This document shows, piece by piece, positions 33,401 through 41,620 of a stretch of 64,000 nucleotides of DNA (the first letter of the stretch is position 1; every line of letters starts with the position of its first letter). The stretch lies in assembly GCF_000721605.1 (NCBI RefSeq), contig NZ_JOIZ01000001.1, positions 496,001 through 560,000 of the forward strand. Direction: 5' to 3'. Source of the DNA: Streptomyces sp. NRRL S-37. Lineage in GTDB: Bacteria; Actinomycetota; Actinomycetes; Streptomycetales; Streptomycetaceae. Both the position numbers and the translations under genes were made by a program. A model generated the notes under the pieces. That model was not told the DNA's origin and searched no databases. It saw nothing but the letters and a program-made list of their open reading frames with translations.

Positions 33401-35848
33401 GCCTACGACGCCGTGAACAACGTCGTCAAGCAGACGGACGCCGACAAGCGCGCCACCGCCTACGGATACGACAAGTTGGACCGGCTGACCGAAGTCACCG
33501 CTCCGGACGGCGCGGTCACCACGTACGGCCACGACACGGCTGGCAACGTCACCGAGCGCACCGACGCCAACGGGCACGTCACCACGTACGGCTACGACGC
33601 GGCCCGCCGCCTCACCTCGGTCACCGACCCGCTGAAGCGGGAGACCACCTACGCCTACGACGCCGCCGGCAACCTCACCAAGAAGACCACGCCCCGCGGA
33701 TCCACCGGCTACATCTACGACCCGCGCGGCCTGCTCACCAAGGTCGACTACTCCGACTCCACCCCCGACGCGACGTTCGGCTACGACGACGCCGGCCACA
33801 TCACTGCCCGCGCCAACTCCAAGATCTCCGAGGACTTCGTCTACGACGCGGTCGGCAACCTCACCAAGACGCGCGGTTTCGCCTACACCTACGACGCCGC
33901 CGGGCAGATGCTCACCCGCAAGTACTCCGACGGCAACACGATCACCTACACCTACGACAACGACGGCCGCACCGCCACGATGCTGGCCGACGGCAAGACC
34001 ACCACCTACACCTGGGACCCGGCCGGCAACCTCACCAGGTCCGCACTGCCCAACACCGAGACGGAGGACCGCGCCTACGACCGGGCCGGCCGCCTCACCA
34101 CCGTCACCTCGGCCAAGGCCGGCACCACGGTCACCAAGACCGCGCACACCCTCTCCCCCGCGGGCCTGCCCACCCACGTCGACATCACCCGCGCGGGCGT
34201 CGGCACGACCGGCTACGACCTCACCTACGACACCGCAGGCCGTCTCACCTCCGGCTGCTTCCCGCAGCCCTGGGTCGCCGGCTGCGCCGCGAGCCGCGCC
34301 ACGTCCTACACCTACGACAAGGTCGGCAACCGCCTGACCTCCACCCTCGGCACCACCTCCACCAGCTACGCCTACGACGCGGCCGACCAGCTCACCTCCA
34401 CCACCACCGGCACCACGACCACCGCCTACGACTACGACGCCGAAGGCAACCAGACCAAGAAGGGCGCCGACACCTACACCTACGACCTGGCCGGGCAGAT
34501 CTCCGCCGCCACCGTCGGCGGCACCGCCTACACCTACGACCACGACGCCAGCGGCAACCAGGTCGCCACCCTCAAGGACGGCGCGGTCACCCACCGCACC
34601 CAGTGGGACCCCAACGCCCCGCTGCCGATCCTGGCCACCGAATACGACAGCGCCTGGACCATCAAACAGTCCTTCCGCTACGACCCCCTCGGCCAGCCCA
34701 CCTCCGTCAGGACCGGCACCGGTGCGCTCTTCTACTACCACCACGACACCCAGGGCTCCCCGGTCGACGTCACCAACAGCACCGGCACCCTCTACCAGCG
34801 CTGGGCCTACGACCCGTTCGGCACCCGGGTCCTGGGCACCGTCACCGGCGGCGCCCCCGCCAGCCCTCCCGCCTACACCGGCGCCCGCCACGAAACCACC
34901 ACCGGCAACCTCGACCTCCACGCCCGCCAGTACAACACCACCACCGGCCGCTTCACCCGACCCGACCCCGCCGCCCGCGCCCAGACCACGCCGTACAACT
35001 CGCCCTACGCCTACGCCGACAACGTCCCCACCCTCCTGACCGACCCCAGCGGACTGACCCCCGACGACCCCAACAACGACCGCGTCGACAGCCTCGGCGA
35101 AGCAGCGGGCATCTTCGGCGACGCCTTCGTCGACGTCTTCAAGTCCCCCTTCGTCTTCCTCGGAGACGCGTACGACGCGTTCACCGGCCAGAACGGCGGC
35201 GCCGGCGCCTTCGTCGACAAGTACCTCCCCGTCCGCCCCGCCTACCGCCTCTACCGCGCCGAATACATGCTCCGCCAGCAGGGCTGCGACGCCCTCGCCG
35301 ACCTCTACGCCGAGACCGCGGAGGAACTCACCCAGCAAATCGCCCTCGTTGGGATCGGCGGCCTGACGGGGTGGCGACGAACTGCGGTCAACCCCAGTAG
35401 CGGCATTGCCGCAGAGGCGGGAGCAAGTGCGATTACACGGCTCCTCTACGGGGCCCGTAAGGGCGAGGGGCTTCCCGGCTCTGCAGGCGTGACGATTGAC
35501 CGCCGTCCTACGGTGACAGAACTGGAGAATCTGACCATCAAGCACGGGGTCGAGTTCGCCGTCACCTACAAGCTGGGGCCAGGCCCCAAGGGCGCCGGGG
35601 GGCAGTACTTCCTCTACTCCGGTGAGGTCGCCGCAGTGAGAGTGCCTGTCTCGGCGGATACCATCCTCATCTACCACACCCATCCGGGCGGAACCCGTTG
35701 GCCGAGCAGTGCGGACAAGGCGCTCCTGGAACTGTTCGAGAGCGCCGGGTCACCGATGCGCTCCTCAATGGTCATTCCCGTCGGAAGGAATGGGTTGGTA
35801 ACTACTTTCACTAAGGACGGAATCTCAGAGTGGAGCCAGCTCAAGTGA
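30485..35848 (+). CDS. Secreted RHS/YD-repeat polymorphic toxin with JAMM-like C-terminus
   Basis: 1787 residues from the GTG at 30485. The N-terminus has a Sec-type signal (basic start, LVTAFLTLALLTTAGVV, SWAS). A DUF6531-like entry region follows near residues 270-340 (ADPVNTATGMFFEQLTDASL). Then come roughly thirty YD repeats (pattern GxxTxYxYD), which form the RHS cocoon shell. The RHS core-associated end is YDPFGTRVLG near residue 1440, with LDLHARQYNTTTGRFTRPDP. After GLTPDDPNN comes the variable tip. Its last ~130 residues contain IYHTHPGGTRWPSSADKALL, which matches HxH(x)7SxxD (His1731, His1733, Ser1741, Asp1744), the JAMM/MPN metallopeptidase motif. JAB-like tips are known among polymorphic toxins. 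A small gene overlapping the stop is the likely immunity partner. Confidence 0.9.
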   Translation: MRTQARRLVTAFLTLALLTTAGVVPSWASPRDRPPSTATATITQAQARTAADLPKPPEAMTLAERRRQIDEDRHERSPMHEYMDAPEKGTKGKPHSRPDRNRIERGPAAGSEVPLQPLAAAAENPTWVSSWATAYPGMLSIGGQVKLPKRGDSYTGMWLYVLDEGGYPVVQQEIKKATDDPSGDTPDTGAWCYDWWTSNSYPTDQCFWWTGSELGGILQDGKKYYAWVFLNSADGTSSPGGTTSPLVEAFYTPVIPGSQAGICTCYAQAHRADPVNTATGMFFEQLTDASLVSPGVPLALERIYRSDSSAVGLLGRGWATPFDAKLIAATGKVTYRTDDGASFVFTENSDGTYAAPAGSAAKLVKGTSTYTITTPDHTKRTFDSSGRLTSVVDKVGKGLSLAYASGVLASVKDAAGRTTTFTPGTDGLLSKVSLPDGTSVSYGYTGGLLTSVTDPAGKASSYAYDANKRLSSYTDPAGGKVTNIYDTAGRIKSQTDQNGKTTTFTWDGKSESHTTAPDGGVWTDVYAGNVLMETIDPYGKSITYDYDRHLRPVAITDQRGNTTEMTYDSAGRMLTRSAPSALGYAESWTYDGAGNITSHTDGRKNKTTYTYNTSNQLTSTTDPLGGKTAYTYTPLGALETVTTPRGKVTTYGYDTAGNRTSVTTPLGEKTTFTYDMAGRILTKTDPRGNVTGADPADHTTTYAYDGRGLLSSATDPLGRTTTYEYNGAEQLTSAKNPAGDTTTFTYDDAGHLTRTTDPAGNSVTRTYDASGRLASETDAAGGKTTYTYDKVGRLLSSVSPRGNVSGADPAAHTTSYTYDAAGNRTKVTGPTGASTTTTYDAINRPLVVTDPLGHTTGYTYDANDNVTKVTDAAGETVSSVYDKNNRLTSSTNQLGKTTSYAYDADGNLLSRTSPLGHKESWTYDADGRQATAVDPRGNATGADPAQYTTTYGYDPAGNPTTVTDPLGGVTTTAYDAVNNVVKQTDADKRATAYGYDKLDRLTEVTAPDGAVTTYGHDTAGNVTERTDANGHVTTYGYDAARRLTSVTDPLKRETTYAYDAAGNLTKKTTPRGSTGYIYDPRGLLTKVDYSDSTPDATFGYDDAGHITARANSKISEDFVYDAVGNLTKTRGFAYTYDAAGQMLTRKYSDGNTITYTYDNDGRTATMLADGKTTTYTWDPAGNLTRSALPNTETEDRAYDRAGRLTTVTSAKAGTTVTKTAHTLSPAGLPTHVDITRAGVGTTGYDLTYDTAGRLTSGCFPQPWVAGCAASRATSYTYDKVGNRLTSTLGTTSTSYAYDAADQLTSTTTGTTTTAYDYDAEGNQTKKGADTYTYDLAGQISAATVGGTAYTYDHDASGNQVATLKDGAVTHRTQWDPNAPLPILATEYDSAWTIKQSFRYDPLGQPTSVRTGTGALFYYHHDTQGSPVDVTNSTGTLYQRWAYDPFGTRVLGTVTGGAPASPPAYTGARHETTTGNLDLHARQYNTTTGRFTRPDPAARAQTTPYNSPYAYADNVPTLLTDPSGLTPDDPNNDRVDSLGEAAGIFGDAFVDVFKSPFVFLGDAYDAFTGQNGGAGAFVDKYLPVRPAYRLYRAEYMLRQQGCDALADLYAETAEELTQQIALVGIGGLTGWRRTAVNPSSGIAAEAGASAITRLLYGARKGEGLPGSAGVTIDRRPTVTELENLTIKHGVEFAVTYKLGPGPKGAGGQYFLYSGEVAAVRVPVSADTILIYHTHPGGTRWPSSADKALLELFESAGSPMRSSMVIPVGRNGLVTTFTKDGISEWSQLK

Positions 35849-36048
35849 CACAGAAGACCGGCGGGTACGAATTCCTCTGGGACGGGTCGGAAGAAGGCTG
35901 GGTGGTTGTCCGGACGAAGAACGGTCCCGGCGCCATCTACAACACCATGACGCGTCAGGCTCTCGTAATCGAGGACGACGACGAACACGAACACGCCATC
36001 CGAATGATGAGGGAACACGCGTGCCCTTACCTGGACTCAATCCCGTAG
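35845..36048 (+). CDS. Candidate immunity protein for the RHS toxin
   Basis: 67 residues from the GTG at 35845, which overlaps the toxin stop (GTGA), with GGAG about 8 bases upstream; an in-frame GTG at 35830 is the alternative. The protein is small and acidic (GYEFLWDGSEEGWVVVRTKN, EDDDEHEHAIRMMREHACPY). No family was recognised. The position directly behind an RHS toxin tip, the overlap and the small acidic character are typical of immunity genes; this is inference from context. A hairpin downstream suggests the two genes form one transcript. Confidence 0.65.
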   Translation: MTQKTGGYEFLWDGSEEGWVVVRTKNGPGAIYNTMTRQALVIEDDDEHEHAIRMMREHACPYLDSIP

Positions 36049-36072
36049 CCACCACGACACCATGACCGCCGA

Positions 36073-36103
36073 CCACCACGGCCTCCGCTCGAGGCTGTGG
36101 TGG
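36073..36103 (+). terminator. Hairpin terminator of the RHS operon
   Basis: 13-base arms CCACCACGGCCTC and GAGGCTGTGGTGG with a 5-base loop, one G-U pair. It lies 25 bp after the immunity gene stop and has no T-run, which is common in actinomycetes. Confidence 0.65.
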
Positions 36104-36724
36104 CGGCCCCATCCGCCCCGGGCTCACTGAGGTGTGAACCCGTCAGCCCTCCAACGTGGCGGATTGCAACCGATGCGTGCCGCGCGGCGGGTCGGCTGCC
36201 GGAATCCCCGCACCGCGCCCGGGAACCGCCTGCCCAGGACCTGGTCGATCAAATCGGCGCATCGGCCGCCCGACGACAGCAACTGGGGCGCCCGAACTGC
36301 TGCGTACGAGCCGGAGAACGGCGTGGTCAGCCGCTGCTGCCCCTGGGCCTGCCGCAGCGAGGGGCAGCCCGTGCAGGACGACTTCAGGCGGCCTCGTGCG
36401 TCGTACCAGGAGGCGCTAGATTTCACGCAAGCAAACAACCGTGTCCTGGTCGATCGCGTGAAGTCCCTAGGTCGTGTGTTGCGCATCGGTCGTACGAGAC
36501 GTGCCGTCGTTGTGCCCCTTGCTTCGGGTGGCTCCCAAGAGGACAACCGCGTGCAACCGCGCCGCGCCGCCGTTGCAACCCACCCGTTCGGAAGCCCCGC
36601 TAGGCCGTGCCCCACCCCGCCGGCGGCCCACCCCATCTGCTCGCGGGCCGAATCCCCGCAAGCGCCGCCAACGAACTCCGCAGCCTCGCAAGGCGCCAGC
36701 CCGGTTGCCTGAGCAATCTCACCC
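36104..36724. other. Region between the RHS operon and the IS5 remnant
   Basis: About 620 bp without a recognised gene. Frames are arginine-rich and end in many alternative stops. Probably scrambled transposon-flanking DNA. Confidence 0.35.
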
Positions 36725-37213
36725 CCAGCGCGGTCAACCCGGCCCTCCCGCGGCAGCCGCCTTCGCCGGCTAGGTGGATCTTGCAGGTCAGGCCGCCCCG
36801 GGACCGTCCGAGTCCCTCGTCGGGGCGGTGGTGCCGAGGCGTCGTCCTTTTTTCGGGACCCGCGGCCGCATCTTGCGGGCGCCGGCCGCGTGCTGATGGG
36901 CTCGGCAGGACGTCGAGTCGACGCCGATCATCGACCAGTCGATCCGCCCTGCGAGGTCGGCGTCGGCCTGGACCGACTGCAGGATCCGGTCCCAGGTTCC
37001 GTCCGCAGACCAGCGGCGGTGCCGTTCGTAGACGGTCTTCCACGAGCCATAGCGTTCCGGCAGATCACGCCAGGGGACACCGGTCCGGATCCGGAACAGG
37101 ATCCCGTTGACCACCGTGCGGTGGTCGTTCCACCGGCCGCCCCGGCCACCCGCAGGCGGCAGATGTGGCTCCAACAGCGACCACTCGCGATTCGTCAGAT
37201 CCCCCCGACCCAT
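36725..37213 (-). pseudogene. IS5-family transposase, truncated and frameshifted
   Basis: From the ATG at 37213 the frame reads LTNREWSLLEPHLPP, NDHRTVVNGILFRIRTGVPW and RDLPERYGSWKTVYERHRRW, then IDWSMIGVDSTSCRAHQHAA, the first half of an actinomycete IS5 transposase with the first catalytic Asp (GVDST). Near 36830 the frame changes and continues DEGLGRSRGGLTCKIHLAGE, the usual start of the second ORF (GRSRGGLTxKIHLA). The remaining part with the second Asp and Glu is missing. One frameshift is natural in many IS5 elements, but the truncation is not. Confidence 0.8.
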
Positions 37214-37304
37214 GACCGAACCAACGAGTGACCAGTCAGAAGGTCACATGATCCACCGGACAGACTCTAGGCCGCACCTGCGGGGCTTCTCGTCGCAGAC
37301 GCCC

Positions 37305-38402
37305 CTATAACGCGGGGGCGAGGGAAGCCGGTCTGACCAGGTTGAAGACCTCGCGGGCGGCATACCGCTTGAGGCATCGGATGATCTCACGTCGGGTCTT
37401 GCCCTCCTGGGTGCGGCGTTCGTAGTACGCCTGGGTGCGCGGGTCGTGGCGCAGGCGGGTGAAGACGATGCGGTGCAGGGCCGCGTTCGCCTGGCGGTCG
37501 CCGCCGTGGTTGAGCCGGCGTGTGCTCCTCCGGCCCGAGGAGTACTCGATGGGGCTGACTCCGCAAAGGGCAGCAAAGGATGCCTCGGTGTTCAGTCGCT
37601 CGGGGTTGTCTCCCATGGTGATCAGGAGAGTGACGGCGCTGTCCGGGCCGATGCCCACCGGTTCGAGCAGCTGTGGGGCGTGGTGTTCGACGAGCTGCGT
37701 CAGGCGCTGGTTCAGCTCATCGATCTGCCCGGTGAGCTGCTCAACGCGCTCGGCGAGCATACGCAACGTCAGGTGGGTGGCCTGGGCCACCGCGTCCTCG
37801 TCTCCCCCACTGTCGGATAGGCCGAGGCGTGCGCAGGTGCGGAACAGCTCGCGGTTGCCGAGGCTGGACAGTTGTTCCCGTAGGGCGGGGTCGGCGATGA
37901 CCAGGACGGCCTTGAGCTGGTTGATTGCCTGGGTACGGGCCTTGACCGCGGAGTCCTTGGCGAGCTTGAAGATCCGGGCGCTGTGCACCGGCCCATCGCC
38001 GGATTTGGCCTGGGCTCGAGCGCGACCGCTGAGCACGGCCCGCGCGGCGGCCTGAGCGTCGAGCGGGTCCGACTTCCCGAGCAGCCGGCGTGCCGAGCGG
38101 TCGGGCCGATTCACTTCGAACACCTGGATCTGCTGGGCCAGCAGGTAGCGGGACAGGCCGGCGCCGAAGGTGCCGGTGCCTTCCACGCCGGCCCGGCGCA
38201 CCGTTCCCCGCTTGCGGGCCCACACGAGCAGCTGCCGGTAGCCGGCTGCCGTCGCAGGGAAGGACTCGGTCGCCAAGATCTTCCCGAGCGGGGAGAGCAC
38301 GGCGGCGACGTGCACCTCGCCGTGCGTGTCCACGCCCAGGACGACCTCGCGCCGAACGGGAGGATCCGTGCTTGAGGAGGCGCTGTGCTGTCGGCTTGTC
38401 AT
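37305..38402 (-). CDS. IS110-family transposase, intact copy
   Basis: 365 residues from the ATG at 38402 (MTSRQHSASSSTDPPVRREV) with GGGAGGGA upstream. The DEDD domain has VLGVDTHGEVHVAAVLS, GVEGTGTFGAGLSRYLLAQQ and LLGKSDPLDAQAAARAVLSG; the Tnp_20 domain has PVGIGPDSAVTLLITMGDN and CGVSPIEYSSGRRSTRRLNH with the catalytic Ser. This family carries out bridge-RNA-guided recombination. It is about 90 percent similar to copy 1 by eye, so the copies have been separated for some time or entered independently. Confidence 0.93.
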   Translation of the reverse strand: MTSRQHSASSSTDPPVRREVVLGVDTHGEVHVAAVLSPLGKILATESFPATAAGYRQLLVWARKRGTVRRAGVEGTGTFGAGLSRYLLAQQIQVFEVNRPDRSARRLLGKSDPLDAQAAARAVLSGRARAQAKSGDGPVHSARIFKLAKDSAVKARTQAINQLKAVLVIADPALREQLSSLGNRELFRTCARLGLSDSGGDEDAVAQATHLTLRMLAERVEQLTGQIDELNQRLTQLVEHHAPQLLEPVGIGPDSAVTLLITMGDNPERLNTEASFAALCGVSPIEYSSGRRSTRRLNHGGDRQANAALHRIVFTRLRHDPRTQAYYERRTQEGKTRREIIRCLKRYAAREVFNLVRPASLAPAL

Positions 38403-38761
38403 GATGATTCCCTCCCACGTGATGACGTGACTCCTGGTGGATGGCACCGGCCCGCTCGGGCGGTCTGAACCGTGATGGCGCCTGGAACGCGGCAAGGCCC
38501 CTATTGGGACACGCCCTGTGGCTCGGTACCGGCAAGCGCCATTCCGCAACGGCAGTCGACATGCCTGTGACTGGACACTTCGGTCATAGATCTCATGAGT
38601 CAGACCCCCGTCCGGGACGGCATCGCGCAACCGTCCCATCGACCCCGGCGCATCGGCACCTCCCGACCACAGCCGGAAAGCTTCGCCCGAACCAGTGCCC
38701 AACGCGGCCGAAGCAGGCTGAGAACGAGTCGACTCCCCACCCAGTCATGACCGGCAATGAC
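38403..38761 (-). ncRNA. IS110 non-coding end, candidate bridge RNA region (copy 3)
   Basis: Homologous to the non-coding ends of copies 1 and 2. Differences such as GCCCCTATTGGG in place of GCCCCTATAGGG break the short palindrome. This copy accompanies the intact transposase and is the best place to look for an expressed bridge RNA. Confidence 0.5.
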
Positions 38762-39044
38762 TGACCGCCCGGTCCCCGCCGGACAGTCTCGACCGGGTGG
38801 CCATGTCCGCGGGCGGAGGGCGGCAAAACCGTCGAGGGTTCCGGGTTCATGCCGTTGGAATAGCTGCTGGTTGCGAGGTGCGTCTGCAGGGTGGCGTGGG
38901 TGCCGCGTAGCCACGTGATGTCTAGCGGGCTTGCACCCACGTCAGCTCGCTCGTTCGGACGAATCGAGTCGAAGCGCTGGTCGCCTGCCAACGGAACTGA
39001 CAGCATGCCGCCGTCGTACGTCACTGCGAGTCGAAGGCGGGCCA

Positions 39045-40457
39045 TTGGAACGGCGGGTCAATGAGCGGCAGCTCTCGGTGTTGCAGTGGGTGAGAGACGG
39101 GTGCCCTGCCGGCGTATGGGAGACCAGCTCCTACAAGACCACCTGTCAGGCGCTGCACAACCGGGGCCTGGTGAAGGTCTCCCGGAAGGCCGGGCAGTGG
39201 AGCGTCGCCCTGACGAGCGCCGGCCGGCACTACCTGGCGCACGGCGCGTACCCTCCCAAAGAATCACGCCCGCGGAGGACCCTGGCCGCCGCTCCACGAC
39301 CCCAGTCCACTCGAACGCAGGAAACTCCGGCCTCTGGGCGGAAGCCAAACCCTCCATCACAGCCTCGCGTGACGTTTACGGAGCAGCTCTTACAGGAGCT
39401 CGCTGAGGCCGGCGGCAGGATCGTCAAGAGCGGCAGCGGTCCTGACTTGGAGAAGTGGCCGTCCCGCGTCGCCGCCGCACGCAGGTCCGGAAGGGTTCCG
39501 GAGACGAAGGAGCTGTACGGAAGCTGGTGCCGTGACGGGTATGAGATCAAGCTCGTCGACATCCCCGCCTGGCGTTTTGCTGTCCTCGGCCCCGTCCCCG
39601 TGCCCTCGCGGCTCACTCAGCCGCACGCCGTGGTACGGGCCATGCAGAACGAACGCCAGCCGCTCGGCCTGACCAAGCCAGTCCAAGGACGCGCTCTCCG
39701 GCTCATCCAGGCACTGATCACCGCCGCCGAGGCCGAAGGGCACACCTGCTCAGCCGGGCAGACCGGCTTCGCACCCCCGTCTCATCGCCGCCGCAGGGCA
39801 CATCCTCACTTCACCATCACCGCCCAGGGCCAGACCGTGGGGTTTCTTGTCCTCCAGGAGCAGGACCGAGCCGAACACGTCGCTACCGAGAAGGAACTCG
39901 CCGAGGCCAAGAAGCACTCTTGGATCAGGATCCCCCGCTTCGACTACACCCCGTCCGAACGCCTCCGCTTCATCGTCAGCGGCGGCCAGCCACACCGGGC
40001 GAGCGAATGGGCCGACGTTCCCGGCCGCGCCCTCGAAGAGCAGCTCGCCGAGATCGCACAGGAGGTCACGCTTCGCGGCCAAGCCGCCGAACGCAGACGC
40101 CAGGACGAGGCCGAAGCGGCACGCCAGAAGCGCATCCGCTGGGAAGCCGCCATGGAACAAGCCCGCATCCGGTACGCGGAGGCGTACCGCGTCAAGCACC
40201 TTGAAACCCAGGAAACGGCATGGCGCCACGCCACCCGGCTGACCGAATACGTGAGCGCGGTACGCACAAGAGTCGAGGCCATGCCACCGGGGCAGACCAG
40301 AACCGAAGCCGAAGCATGGATCAGCTGGGCAGCAGCCACCGTGGAGCGCCTGGACCCAGTGAACACACCGCCCCGGCTGCCCGACATTCCCAAGCCACGA
40401 GCCGACGACCTGAAACCCTTCCTCGGGCACTGGAGCCCCTACGGCCCCACCTACTGA
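39045..40457 (+). CDS. Unrecognised protein: N-terminal winged helix, C-terminal coiled coil
   Basis: About 470 residues from a TTG at 39045 (LERRVNERQLSVLQWVRDGC), chosen because similarity to typical openings begins there and AAGGCGG precedes it; the frame is open to 38931. Residues 1-65 look like a winged helix (SSYKTTCQALHNRGLVKVSR, SVALTSAGRHYLAHGAYPP). A middle part (PHFTITAQGQTVGFLVLQEQ, KKHSWIRIPRFDYTPSERLR) recalls conserved proteins widespread in streptomycetes. A long helical Arg/Glu/Ala-rich segment (EEQLAEIAQEVTLRGQAAER and onward) is likely a coiled coil. No function was recognised. It may be linked to transposon or plasmid maintenance, but nothing proves this. Confidence 0.65.
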   Translation: MERRVNERQLSVLQWVRDGCPAGVWETSSYKTTCQALHNRGLVKVSRKAGQWSVALTSAGRHYLAHGAYPPKESRPRRTLAAAPRPQSTRTQETPASGRKPNPPSQPRVTFTEQLLQELAEAGGRIVKSGSGPDLEKWPSRVAAARRSGRVPETKELYGSWCRDGYEIKLVDIPAWRFAVLGPVPVPSRLTQPHAVVRAMQNERQPLGLTKPVQGRALRLIQALITAAEAEGHTCSAGQTGFAPPSHRRRRAHPHFTITAQGQTVGFLVLQEQDRAEHVATEKELAEAKKHSWIRIPRFDYTPSERLRFIVSGGQPHRASEWADVPGRALEEQLAEIAQEVTLRGQAAERRRQDEAEAARQKRIRWEAAMEQARIRYAEAYRVKHLETQETAWRHATRLTEYVSAVRTRVEAMPPGQTRTEAEAWISWAAATVERLDPVNTPPRLPDIPKPRADDLKPFLGHWSPYGPTY

Positions 40458-40803
40458 ACGCCCGCCCCACAAGAGCGTCCGGCCTGACGAAGTCAGGGCA
40501 GCCCGACAGCTTCCGCCGCTCGTTCCCCCCCGAGGGCTCGGCGCCCTGCTCGACCAACTCGACCTGCGTGATGGCGTCACCGGCTGGATCACCGACCCGG
40601 ACCTGGACGACATCGGCCACGTCATCGTCGGCCTTTCGTCGTCCGGGCGATGTTCCCCCACGGGCGGCCGACACGCAGCTGTGCGCCGACGACAGAAAGG
40701 CTCCCGCGAGCACGTCCTCGCGGGAGCCTTCCGTTGTGCCGCCTGCCGGCGTGAAGGGTGAGAAGACGATCACGAGGCAGGACGTCTGGGGTGTGTTACG
40801 GCG
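40458..40803. other. Region between convergent genes
   Basis: About 350 bp. A plus-strand frame contains LDQLDLRDGVTGWITDPDLD and DIGHVIVGLSSS, which looks coding-like but has no start or family; possibly a remnant. A strong hairpin at 40697-40730 lies in its right half. Confidence 0.35.
40697..40730 (-). terminator. Terminator of the superoxide dismutase gene
   Basis: 14-base perfect arms AAGGCTCCCGCGAG and CTCGCGGGAGCCTT with a 6-base loop. Read on the minus strand it is followed by TTCTG, a weak U-rich start, and lies about 75 bp after the superoxide dismutase stop. Confidence 0.75.
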
Positions 40804-41451
40804 TCACGGCTTGAGCAGCAGGCTGTCGCCGCGCTCCTTGGCGGCGGCGTAGCGCTTGGCCACGTCCTGCCAGTTGACGACGGCCCACATGGCGTCGATG
40901 AAGTCGACCTTCTGGTTCTTGTACTGGAGGTAGAAGGCGTGCTCCCAGGCGTCGAAGACGAGGATCGGGGTGGAGCCCTGGCCGACGTTGCCCTGGTGGT
41001 CGTAGACCTGCTCGACGATGAGGCGGCCGCTCAGCGGCTCGTAGGCGAGCACGCCCCAGCCGGAGCCCTGCGTGGTGGCCGCGGCCTTGGACAGCTGGGC
41101 CTTGAAGCCGGCGAAGGAACCGAAGGACTCGGTGATCGCGTCCGCCAGGTCACCGACACCGTCCTGGGCCAGGGGCTCGCCGCCGCCGTCCTTCGGGCCG
41201 GTCATGTTCTGCCAGTAGATCGAGTGCAGGATGTGGCCGGACAGGTGGAAGGCCAGGTTCTTCTCCAGGCCGTTGATCGAGCCCCACGTCTCCTTGTCCC
41301 GCGCCTCGGCCAGCTGCTCCAGCGTGTCGTTGGCGCCCTTCACGTACGCCGCGTGGTGCTTGTCGTGGTGCAGCTCGATGATCTCCGGGCTGATGACCGG
41401 GGCGAGCGCCGAGTAGTCGTACGGAAGTTCCGGGAGCGTGTAAAGCGCCAT
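40804..41451 (-). CDS. sodF: Fe/Mn-family superoxide dismutase (SodF-like)
   Basis: 215 residues from the ATG at 41451 with GGAGG upstream. The Fe/Mn SOD fold is complete: [37 protein letters not shown] (first His ligand), [17 protein letters not shown] (second His), and [15 protein letters not shown] with the DxWEH ligand Asp and His. The enzyme converts superoxide to hydrogen peroxide and oxygen in the cytoplasm. In Streptomyces the SodF enzyme is known to be repressed by nickel through the Fur-type regulator Nur. The candidate metal-responsive dyad at 41474-41488 lies 23 bp upstream of the ATG, where it would block transcription. The divergent neighbour is a Fur-family regulator gene. Confidence 0.95.
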   Translation of the reverse strand: MALYTLPELPYDYSALAPVISPEIIELHHDKHHAAYVKGANDTLEQLAEARDKETWGSINGLEKNLAFHLSGHILHSIYWQNMTGPKDGGGEPLAQDGVGDLADAITESFGSFAGFKAQLSKAAATTQGSGWGVLAYEPLSGRLIVEQVYDHQGNVGQGSTPILVFDAWEHAFYLQYKNQKVDFIDAMWAVVNWQDVAKRYAAAKERGDSLLLKP

Positions 41452-41473
41452 GTCCAACGTCCTCCGACGTTAT

Positions 41474-41488
41474 TGCGAGTCGTATGCA
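41474..41488 (-). promoter_or_regulatory. Nur-box-like operator of the superoxide dismutase gene
   Basis: On the plus strand TGCGAGTCGTATGCA, matching the published Nur consensus tGCaa-N5-ttGCA at the core GC positions. It lies between the divergent superoxide dismutase and Fur-family genes, close to the former. The extended outer part GCAATAA (minus strand) is shared with three other sites in this window. Confidence 0.65.
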
Positions 41489-41620
41489 GGTGCACGCTAG
41501 CAGTAAGAACGGTACCTTGCGATCAGGCGTTGGACCTAGGACCCATCCCCCATGTCGCGCCGGTCAGGTGACGGCAGTTCGCGACCCGGACTCGTCCACG
41601 GCGGCAGGAAAGGCAGGCAC

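Larger units (their letters stand above)
37298..38761 (-). mobile_element. IS110-family insertion sequence, copy 3
   Basis: About 1.46 kb with the same ends as the other copies (GACGCCCCTATAACGC left; GACCGGCAATGAC right). It has the only transposase with an uninterrupted frame from the natural ATG, so it is the best candidate for an active copy. It is inserted next to the IS5 remnant. Confidence 0.82.

Noticed and set aside
31800-34600. CRISPR-like or satellite repeat array
   Set aside because: The repetition is at protein level (YD repeats, GxxTxYxYD) with varied codons and no spacer structure.
31424-35683. 1419-codon open frame antisense to the RHS gene
   Set aside because: It mirrors the repetitive third-position-GC codons of the YD repeats and consists of Val/Gly/Ala-rich low-complexity sequence. 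No domain, no ribosome site.
36124-36636. 170-codon minus-strand frame between the RHS terminator and the IS5 remnant
   Set aside because: No motif of IS5 or of any other family could be aligned by eye; composition is Arg/Ser-rich as in non-coding frames.
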